A DNA stretch of 16,602 nucleotides from Baffinella frigidus (taxonomy: Eukaryota; Cryptophyceae; Cryptomonadales; Baffinellaceae): positions 1,380,302-1,396,903 of the forward strand of contig MU646314.1 of NCBI GenBank assembly GCA_026770585.1, given 5' to 3'. Of this stretch, positions 1-9,900 are shown one piece after another; the stretch's first letter is position 1, and every line of letters starts with the position of its first letter. The translations under genes and the position numbers were made by a program. Under the pieces are notes generated by a model. The model had not been told where the DNA came from and did no database searches. It saw nothing but the letters and a program-made list of their open reading frames with translations.

Positions 1-30
1 TCCTTCCTTCCCCGCATCAACCCCCCCCAT

Positions 31-169
31 CCACTTAGCAGCGACCGAGGACCTTTTCGCCTTGAATTCAAGGTGAAATTCCGGTTAGCTTGAAAGGCAA
101 TGGATAAGATTCTAGTACAAATCGTTTATTTGGACTGTATCCGTGAAGCCTCTGGTGGTAGCTAAGTGG
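31..169. mobile_element. MITE-like TIR element, family A
   Basis: 139 bp bounded by imperfect inverted repeats: ccacttagcagcgacc at the left and ggtggtagctaagtgg at the right. Contains an internal ccttgaattcaagg palindrome. No coding capacity. Related copies: 362-432 (left half) and 14554-14660 (inverted). Confidence 0.7.
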
Positions 170-361
170 TTACTCTCAAGCCTAATGAACAGTAATCAAC
201 TTACTACAAAAGTGGCCCTCGCCCGTTTCTGTCCATCACGTTCCCTTCGGGAACTCAAACCGGCTCTTGACGCCTGTGTGTAGGGGGGGACACACCCTTG
301 GTTGGTGGCCACGTTGGTATCCAGCACCGTCATTCGATGGTGGCCATGTCGTTGAATGCAT

Positions 362-432
362 CCACTTAGCAGCAGCCGAGGACCTTTTCGCCTTGAATTC
401 AAGGTGAAATTCCGGTTAGGTTAGAGGGCAAT
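362..432 (+). mobile_element. Truncated family A element
   Basis: Nearly identical to the left half of the element at 31-169, from ccacttagcagc through the ggttagnttgaaaggcaat region, then diverges. The right terminus is missing. Confidence 0.7.
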
Positions 433-838
433 ATGAAGGAATGTCGTACGATGCATGCCGTACTATGGTATCAAGGCATGGCGTACGATGCATGCTCATC
501 CGGGAACATTTTTAATTTAAACGAAAGTGGACTATCAAACCGGATTCTGCCCTAATTAAATTTACTTAGGGCCCTGATTTATCTACTTTCAACTCCTATG
601 AACACGTAGGGATCCATTTTCTTTTAAATCAGATATGTCCCGGGATCAATGGCGTACGCTGGTATGAAGGCATGGCGTGCGATGCTAAGCACCTTGGCAC
701 CAAAGCCTGTCTTCCGGCGGTGTGAATCCAGGCGCATAGCAAGATTCATAGGCTAACGGCCTGAAAATTGGGTAGTTAGGCATACGGCATTGCCTAGGAC
801 CTCCTACCGTAGGCCGAGGGATCCTGGGACCAAAAAGT
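433..838. other. Upstream intron stretch with cgtacgatgcatg repeats and one arm of a TIR element
   Basis: No exon recognised. Contains three diverged copies of a cgtacgatgcatg/catggcgtacgatg unit (about 446-462, 476-497, 650-686). At 761-815 one arm related to the hairpin element at 11432-11571 appears (cctgaaaattgggtagttagg). Confidence 0.5.
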
Positions 839-1058
839 CTGAATACTCTCTCGTAACTCACTGAATACTCTTTCTAACTCACCGAATATTCTCTCTTACG
901 CACTGAACACTCTCTCGTAACTCACTGAATACTCTCCCGTAACTCACTGAATACTCTCCCGTATCTCACTGAATACGATCTCGTAACGCACTGAACACTC
1001 TCTCTAACTCACTGAATACTCTCCCGTATCTCACTGAATACTCTCCCGTGAATACTCT
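839..1058 (+). repeat. Minisatellite, about 21-24 bp unit actcactgaatactctcncgta
   Basis: About ten tandem, slightly degenerate units built on ctcactgaatactctc. The array runs toward exon 1, and shorter gtgaatactctg fragments continue to 1240, where they supply the pyrimidine-rich tract before the exon 1 acceptor. Not a CRISPR array: units are contiguous without unique spacers. Confidence 0.85.
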
Positions 1059-1071
1059 CTCTACCCCACAG

Positions 1072-1095
1072 CTGATCCTGATCTTCCAAGCATCC
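1072..1095 (+). repeat. Echo of exon 1 acceptor edge
   Basis: 24 nt after a ccacag acceptor, matching the first 24 nt of exon 1 with three mismatches (CTGATCCTGATCTTCCAAGC versus CTGACCCTCATCTTCAAAGC). Followed by unrelated sequence, so it is a truncated copy rather than an exon. Confidence 0.75.
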
Positions 1096-1248
1096 ATATG
1101 CGCATATTAACATGCGTGTCCTGACCCTGAACACGCGTACCGCCTTTCTCTACCCCGTGAATACGGAAGGCTCCCGCAACGGACTTCTGTGAATACTCTG
1201 CTATGGAATACTCTGCCAACTCACTGCTGTGAATACTCTGCTCCGCAG

Positions 1249-1383
1249 CTGACCCTCATCTTCAAAGCATCCTCCACGGCGCTCCCCTACGCCAACCAAA
1301 CCATCGAATGCCCGCTCACCTCCGGCCTGACGCTCCCTGGCTTCGGCATCCCGCTCGACGATCCTACGCGCATGATCGTCACG
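1249..1383 (+). CDS. Exon 1 (phase 0/0), first repeat, start side
   Basis: 45 codons from LTLIFKASS to DDPTRMIVT, containing TSGLTLPGFGIPL, the analogue of VPSEVGMRIPPSGLAL in exon 13. The acceptor is ctccgcag at 1241-1248. The donor gtctgc at 1384 is inferred from phase and from the repeat alignment. Reading on would give VCARL, and this stretch is also kept in the echo at 1549-1602, so the 3' end is the least certain of this exon. One Cys and one NQT glycosylation sequon are present. Confidence 0.75.
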
Positions 1384-4300
1384 GTCTGCGCCCGCCTCTT
1401 GATGGATATCATGCCAAAGATAACTGAACCAGTTCCCCAATTAGTTTTTTCATGTAATTAAGAGGTCTGATGATTAAATTTACTATGCCCTGACGCATTT
1501 CTCCGGTTCAACCTCCGATTGAAAAGGAACTGATGCATTTATCTTCTGGGGTCCCGCTCGACGACCCTACTCGCATGATCGTCACGGTTTGCGCCCGCCT
1601 CTGCAGATTCGGTTGCACGAATTTCATGTGGAAACTTTTATGGTTTATAAAACGGATTCATTGAAATGTACTACGCAGAACCTTCTCTACATGTAATATT
1701 AAGGCTAACGTGTTGAAATTTTGATTTATCAACTCAACACGAATTGAGCCTGCCACAGGATGGATGCCTGCTATGCGGGAGGGGTATTTCTTTTACAACG
1801 CACCAACGCGTTTTTAAATTTGTTCCACAATCATCCACTTTTGGAGATAATTGAATTTAAAAAACGACTTGAGACAATGGATGGCCGTGCCGGAGGAGCA
1901 CGTTATTTGAGCCATTTACTCTTTAGCCCTCCAGGTAGGGGCCGCTGCCGATCGAACACGTCCTTCTGGGACGGGTAAAACTTATTGTACGGGCAATTGT
2001 CAACGGTCGTGACTTTTCCCCCAAGAAATCGTGATACGTTTAAAATGTACATATAAACTTTCCATAAGCATAAAAAAGAGTCGCGTCCAGAAAAATGGGT
2101 CCAGCGACTTAAGAAAGTCGCAATTAGCGCATAAGACGGTCGCAGGTGAAATATCATCGTCGTTTAGATGATCTCCCGATCTCGATCACCAGAATCCCGC
2201 GTTTCCCGCATCAACGAAATTTACCACACGATTGACCAAATCAGTCACGTCCCTGGACGTGACCAAACGTTTTGTAAACTTCGTGCATCCGGGGAACTCC
2301 CACGCGTTGAAATTAACTTCCTGGCGGGATGAACTCCGCAGATGATTGCGAACCAAGGAGACGTTCTCCCGACCTCGATCATCCGCCTGCCGCGGATTGG
2401 CGCGCTGGCCATCGCGGCCTACACCGTCGCGCCGACCACCGCTGGTATCGGCCAAACCGCAACGGTCCAGGGAAGCGAAGGGTAAGACGCAACGGTTCAG
2501 GGATGCCACGGCTAGACCGCAACGGTCCAGGGATGCGGATGAGTTCCGGGCTTATGCTTTCGGGTTTCGGGTTCCGGGTTCTGGGTTTCGGGTTTCGTGT
2601 TTTGCGTTTCGGCCATCGCGGCGTACACCGTCGCGCCTACCACCGCTGGTATCTTTCTGCTTTCGGGGTTTGCGTTTCGGGTTCCGTGTTTCAGGTTCCG
2701 TGTTTCGGGTACTGGGTTTCGGGTTCCGGGTTCTGGGTTCCGTGTTCCGGGTTCCGGGTTCCGGGTTTCTGCTTTCGGTTTTCAGGTTCCGTGTTTCGGG
2801 TGTCGGGTTCCGGGTGTCGGGTTCCGGGTTCCGTGTTCCGGGTTCCGTGTTTCGGGTTCCGAGTTCCGTGTTTCGGGTTCCGGGTTTCGGGGTCGGGTGT
2901 CGGGTTACGGGTGTAGCTGACGACAGTGACTGGCGCGGAGGCGCGGAGGCGACGGGTTGGTGTGTGGGGTGTGGGGTGTGGCTGACAGCGGGGAATGGCA
3001 GGCGCGGAGGCGACAATATTCATATCCTTCACGCCGCAAATGTCGCTCCACCCCGGAGAGTTCCTCCAAGTGTTCCTGAAAGACTTCACGGGGCCTAGCT
3101 ACGCGGTGCTCAACACCACGTCCTTCGTGAACAACGTCCCCTCCAGCAAGTTCGTGCGCGGCACGTGGACTGTCGGTAACTGCACTGCCAGTCCGGACAT
3201 TTTGTGAAAGTCAATTCACCCACAACATCTGTCAACTTAGAAACGAAGTACCCAGAATGGAAATCGATTCTCGTCTTGAGTTGACTAATACAAAAACTCC
3301 GGCCTGGCAGTGAACAGTCTACTTTCCTCGCACGTCGCGTTCCAATCATTCGTTTCTTCTCTTTCCAATCATTCTTTTCCTCCCTTTTCGATCATTGTCT
3401 GCCTCCTGTTTGGACCGTCATCATCCTCGCCAACAATTTTGACCAATTGTTTTTTTGTTAACTGCGGTTCGTGTGTGGTGATTGGCCGTGCACCAGATGA
3501 TGACACTCTTGGTGCACGAGCAATGCCTGTCTTGCTCCCGCTAGGACCCTTTCTTCTCTCCGGTTGGTCGTTACCGGGTTCCGTTGTGCTCAAAAGGCTA
3601 CGCGTCACATCTTCCTCGGATATCCGGGGATAACGTGACCAACCAGTGCCGACTTTTGGCGTGTTTCCTAAGAAACAATCCAACCATTCACGTGACCAAC
3701 TAGTGCCGACGTGTTTCCTGAGAAACAATCCAACAATTCACTTTAGGATCGTTCTCCGTAGTGTTCTGAGTGGTGGTTCGTTTGCCTCCACCAGTTGAAT
3801 GCGTGTGGTGTGTGGTGTGTTGCAGGGATCCATATGCGGTTCGTGATTATTATTTTCGGTTAATTGCGTTTCGTATGTGGTGGTTGACAGGTAACGAAAT
3901 GATGACGCTCAAATGGGTGTGGTGGTTGGTGGGTGGCAGAGAACCAGATGGTGACGCTGTTTGTCAACGAGGAGGTGCCCGCGCTCGAGATCACCAAGAT
4001 CGTCATCCCTGACTTCCTCGGGGGCATCACTACCCCCGCGTCCGGTACAGACACCGCACTCTTCTTTCGGATAATGTTTTAATTATTGTCAGATAAGGTA
4101 TTAATTAATCGAATCTCAGCATCACTACCCCCGCGTCTGGTAAACATCCCGCGTCAATACCGTAGGCCTAACTACCGTGCATGTAGGCCGCCTGTCACTC
4201 TGTTCGCGTGTCGGCTGCCCGTTGCGGCATCACCGTCCCCGCGTCCGGTAGGATCCTACCCCTCCCGCTCTCTCGCTCTTCGTGAATGAGGAGGTGCCCG

Positions 4301-6845
4301 CGCTCGAGATCACCAAGATCGTCATCCCTGACTTCATCGGCGGCACCACCGTCCCCGCGTCCGGTACAGACCGCGCACTCTTCTTTGGGATAATGTATTA
4401 ATTATTGTCAGATAATGTGTCAATAAATCTTATTTCGGCATCACTGTCCTCGCGTCCGGTAAACATCCCGCGGCAATACCGTATTAATTCATGTCAGAGA
4501 ATGCAGTAATTACTATTATTAAGAGTAATACATTCTCAGCGAATGTATTAATTAATCCGTCCTGTTCCCCACCCACACGCTAACAGGGTAATGACCTCAA
4601 TGCAGAACACCTCCCCCCTTGATAGGACCACCAGCGGACCCTAAGCATCGGCTTGCGGCAGGGTCCCAGCTGGACGCAGTGTCTTGCAACCGAGGCATCC
4701 CCGTAGTCTCGCGCACCCTGACTACAGAGGTTCCTCGGTTGCAAGACACTGCGTCCAGCTGGGACTCTACCGTAGGCCGATATCTAGGGTCCGGTGGTGG
4801 TCCTATACACTCTCCCATGAATCTCGGCGCGCTCTCGCACGGCCATGTATGTTCCCCAACCGAGGCTGTGTCTGAGCAGGACAAAGTGAGAGCGAGCGAG
4901 AGAGCATGGAGACTGAGCCGCGCTCTCGCACGCAGATCACGGTGATTGATAACGGTGTCTTGCACTGTGTATTCTGAGTTGGTTGAAGACACCCTCCCGT
5001 GAATCTTGGCGCACTCTTCTCTGAATCTCACCACGCTCTCGCTCCGCCATGCACACAGCGGGCCACGAAGCGATTTTCGGTCCAAATCGGGCCACCTTTC
5101 CGTTACCATATCCGCAGAAACCCCCTTATGTCCCTACGGGTTGCCTACTGTAGGGTCCTAGGCCTTTTCGCTGAGGGTTTATTCGAAATCCCTTCGAAGT
5201 CCGCTGTGTGAGTACGTACCTCCACCGAGGCTGAGGCTGAGCAGGACCTAGCGAGAGCTAGAGAGAGAGCCTGGGGACTGAGCCGCGCGCTGGCACGCAC
5301 TTTCCTCTGAATCTCCTCATCACGCGCTCACAGCCTCGGTGGGGGCACGTGCGTGGCGACATAGCGCGAGCGAGCGAGAGAGAGAGCATGGTCGCCATGC
5401 GACCATGCTCTTTCACTCTCGTTCACCACCCTACGGTCCGGTGGTGGTCAGCTCAGAGCATGCAAACTGAGATTGTTTCGGTGTATCGCAGGCATCGGCG
5501 TGGTCTCGGAGGTGCTGATCTCTTCCAACGCCTTCAACGGCGAGGTGCGTCCTCTCTCCAGCCAGCACCCGCGCCCCGCTGCCTCATTATAATAGGTGGA
5601 GGCGTTGGAGACGAATTATAATTGGGTTATTTATGCTGGAGACGAAAATCTATCGAGCCTCCTGCCCTCCACCAACGGCGAGGTGTGCCCCCCCCCCTCC
5701 ACGTGCCACTGCTACCAACGTTGACTACACAGGCCATGTTTTCGACCGGTGTAGGTGACTTTCGACCAGTGTTAGTGCATGAAGTGGCCTCCTTCCGCCC
5801 GCCGCCAGTGCAACACCGCCGCCTGGCTCTGCATCGTTTGCTTTACACCGAAGGCCTCACACGAGAACGCTAGAGTGCCCTATTTAAAAGTGAGTTGTAA
5901 CATCTGTGTAGTAACTTGTTTGAGAGTGATGACGAACTCTGCGAAATTTGAACAGTCACGAGGTTGGAGTACCCTTATCCTGGTACAAACGTTTATAACA
6001 TTTTTTTAACCCACATGTTAATAGGTTTCTCCAGCATTCTCGAGTGGCCCTTCTCTGATGACCGCTCACTCATCGATGAGTTCATCGCTCCCGCCCATGT
6101 ACAGAACATATGAATGTATCTCTCTCGCCCAGGCTTTACACCAAAATCGGCATCAGTTGCTTTTTAACTATACAACAAAAAGTTACAAATTGCTTTATAG
6201 CTTGATAACACCGGCGCGTTTCACACGTGCAGTTGGACCAAAAACGTGACCACATTAATCGACAAAGCAAAAATATGATTAAATCAATTGTTCCGCCCTC
6301 CCAGGTGGATCCGACGGTGCTAGCCTCTCTGGTAGTGATCCCTATCGATTGCTTCCCAACAACGGCCCTCCTCAGATGCCCGCAGCACAGATCAATTCAC
6401 CCCCCCCGCCTGTTCACAGTGTACATAAATTCATCTCTCTCCCTCAGGTGGACCCAACCGTGCTGGTCTCATTGGTGGTGATCCCCGGGGTGAACAAAAA
6501 CTGCATCAGTTCCTTTATCCCTGAAGTGGCGAGGTGGTCACAATTGACCGTCATGAGGTCCTAGGCAGGTCCTAGGGCCCTACCGTAGGGTGTATCAGCC
6601 TACTCGCTACTTAAGGGATAACAAAGGCGCGTCTTACACGCGCAGGTGGTCCCGAAAATGTGATTTATTCAATTATTCTATGCAAAAACGTGATTAAATT
6701 GATTTTCTCTCTCCCCCAGGTGGATCCAACGGTGCTGGCCTCGCTGGTGGTGATCCCCGGGGTGGTGCGGAACACGAAGCTGACTCTCGTCCCGAACCGC
6801 GCGGGCGCCGTCGCTGAAGTCCGTTTGCGGCTCCAGAGCCAGCAG

Positions 6846-6908
<63 letters not shown>

Positions 6909-9900
6909 AGAGGGAGGGAGGGAGAGAGAGAGAGAGAGAGAGGCGCCGGCGCTGTCGTTGAAGTCCGCTTGCACCTCCAGAGCCAACAGGTCCCCTCTCT
7001 CTCTGTCCACTCGAGGCTGGAAGGGGGCGTATTTCAAATGTGGGGTTGTTGAAATTTGTAAGAGTCACGGGCGGGTTTGGTTACGTATCTGCTCGGTATC
7101 GAGCAGATACGTGACCAAACGCAACCATGTGTGAAAACATCACTACACGCCCCTTCAAATTACTACACACCCCTTTACTTGTGAGGAAACCCTGTTTCAA
7201 AATAGTCACATTTGCAGCCTCGAGTGGGTCTAATTCGTGTGGTTTTCTCCAGAAAAAATCTCGTGATTTATCCAGTTAAATTATGTTGTTTTTTGTTTTA
7301 TGCGTTCGGCGCTGGCTTTGACCAAAGAGTTGACCCTGGTCAAACGCGTGGCGGTGTGTATCGCAGGTGATTACCGCCGGGGCGTCGATTCGGATCAAGC
7401 TGCCCGGCTTCACGGGGGGCTCCGACTGCTGGCGCCTCCCTACGGGTACACCTCCCCCCACTGTTACTGTGCGAGGCCACTCAATTCAAACCGTCTTTTA
7501 TGCTGTCATAAGGGTGGTTTCTCTCTTATTTTGCTATATTTGCGTCGAAATAGCGACTGCTGGCGCCTCCCTACGGGTACGCCCCCCCCCCCCTTAAACC
7601 CTGAACCCCTGAGAGCGCTCATCACGTGTGCTGCTTGGTTGCTTCTGGGTTGGTTGGTGTTGAGGTGTGCGTGGTGTTCGACACTTGCAATCCACGCCAG
7701 GCTCTTGGGTAGGGCATTCCAGGCGCGTTCTTGGAGCCATTGGCGCGTTCTTGGAGCCGTTTTCATCTGAAAATTGACTTTTCAATGCCGTTTTCCCTCC
7801 AAAAATGACTTTTGAATACCCCCTCCTCCAGCCCTGCGTGGTGCCCGGGCGTCCCACATGGATGTGGGACGCCCGGAAATGTGACCATTTTAAAACTGGG
7901 ATTCTTTTACAAGTGAAGCAAAACAAAGTGGGGGTAGTAATTTTCACACAAATAGGGGCGTTTGGTCACGTTACTGGGGGAATTAAGATGAGGGTGTATA
8001 TACTACTTTAGGCATACAACGATGCTATCTCACGCCTTTTTACGTGGACAGATTCTGGTATGTTCCGAAATTAAAGTGTTGGACGGTTTGTGCGCAAGTA
8101 AGGCAACAAGGTGTGACCAAGTGTTTGAGCGTGGCAAGTAACGTGCCGGGCGCTGAGCAAGCGCTTTCTTGGAGGTTGCAACACAAGTGGCTCAGCAAGT
8201 GGTTGATCGGTGGGGTGGGGTAACGCAGGGTCACCCAACCCCCTTGACAGATCCTGTGTAAGTGTTGGATTGTTCGGTGCCGCAAGTAAGGTGACAAGGT
8301 GTCACCAAATGTCTCAGCGTGGACGTGGCTGATCAAAAGTGGCTGATCAAAAGTGGCTGATCAAAAGTGGACGGTTCGGTGGGGTGGCGCAGGGTCGCCA
8401 GGGCTGATGGACCGGTGCCTGCACACCAACCCCGCGGACGCGCGCTACTGCATGCCCCTCCAGACCATCACGTCCACCACTCAGGACACCAACTACCAGG
8501 TATCCTTACCCAACCCTGCGTCCATCGTCTTCGTATACGTTTTATACTTGGTGATATATATGACTCTGGGTACTACCAGGTCGGCGCCGTCTCTCGTTAG
8601 CCAGCTGCATCTTCGTATACGGTGTATACTTGGTGATATATGACTCTGGGTAGGTGCTCCTGCATGCCCATGCAGACTATCACCACCACCACCCAGGACA
8701 CAAACAGGTCTCCTTCGACAACCCTGCGTCGATCGTCTTCGTATATGTTGTATACGTGGTGGTATATGACTCTGGGTAGGTGACTGTCTAGAGCTCCACC
8801 AACATGCTCCTCTCCCGTGCCGTCCCGCTACCACACCAAGAATACTACGGGTAAAAGTAGGTTGTCCGATTTGTACTAGGCGCGTCCGTTTTGTACCAAA
8901 AAAAATCTCCATGTCCGGTAAATTTTCACGTAAAAGTGCGATCGTAAGGCCTTTTCTTGGTACAAACCGGACGTGCCCTACAATCTACTTTACCCGTAGT
9001 ATTCTTGGTCCGGGCGTGGCTCCTGGGAACGTGGTTACCTGCTCTGTTGCTTTCTTCTCCTCCGTTATTACTCTCGAAACAGGTCCTAGATAGGCCCTTA
9101 CGCCTTGAGTTGAGTGATTCAGGTACAAATCGGACTTACAATCTACTTTTACCCGTAGTATTCTCGATCCGGTCGCGGTTACTCTCGAAACAGGTCCTAG
9201 ATAGGCCCCTAAGCCTTGAGATGAGCGATACAAGAGTCTAAAAGCCTTACAAACGAGCCCGCCTGCAGCCTTGCACCCGGCAAGGTGTTGAAATTCACTG
9301 CCAGCCAGCATGTTATACATCAAGTCCACAGTGGGCTTCGAGGGTTTCGGCACCCCTAGATTTAGCGGTAACGTGACCCAATTTGCGTTGAAAAATCCTT
9401 TAAGTTGACTCCCCACAGGGCAAGTTGACTTTTGATGAAAGGTCCGTAGTCCACTGTGTGGTAGGACCGGATGGCGTGACATGGGTGGCACGCGCAGGAC
9501 GAGGGGGGTTGGAAGTCAGAGGTTTGCTGACCGGGAAAGGTGTCAACTGATAAGTCACCCGCTCTACGGGGGTGGAGTAGTCATTTGAGCCATTTTCAGG
9601 TCCTCTATAACCCCCCCACTACTCCACCCTCGCAGGACGAGGGGGGGTGCTACTTCCGGCCGCGGCTCAGGATCGGCGCACACAACGAACTCCCACAGAA
9701 GGTGCGAAACCCCTTCCCTCTCTCCGTGCACCTTGCCCCCCTTCTCGTGCAGCGTGGAGCGCTGTGAAGAGAAGTTGGCCACTGCAAATAATGGGAAATC
9801 GAGAAATTGGAGCCATTTTGTGAATTCTTGAGAAATTCAGTATCATAAATTCTCAAAAGTGGACATCAACGGCTCCAATTTCCCCATTTTCCTATTTTCC

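Noticed and set aside
839-1058. Regular repeats resembling a CRISPR array
   Set aside because: Units are contiguous, degenerate and without unique spacers; the context is a eukaryotic intron.
2346-3098. 250-codon plus-strand ORF (and overlapping ORFs on both strands) rich in RVPGSGF-type repeats
   Set aside because: It is a direct translation of the GGGTTCC heptamer array; open in several frames at once and crosses the real exon 3 in the wrong frame.
4252-4363. Mutually exclusive alternative exon 4
   Set aside because: Acceptor phase is incompatible with exons 3 and 4; kept as a probable dead duplicate unless RNA shows otherwise.
6026-6086. Possible extra exon between exons 5 and 6 (tag .. 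gtacag)
   Set aside because: Ends in phase 2 while exons 5 and 6 join in phase 0; no repeat-family motif in any frame.
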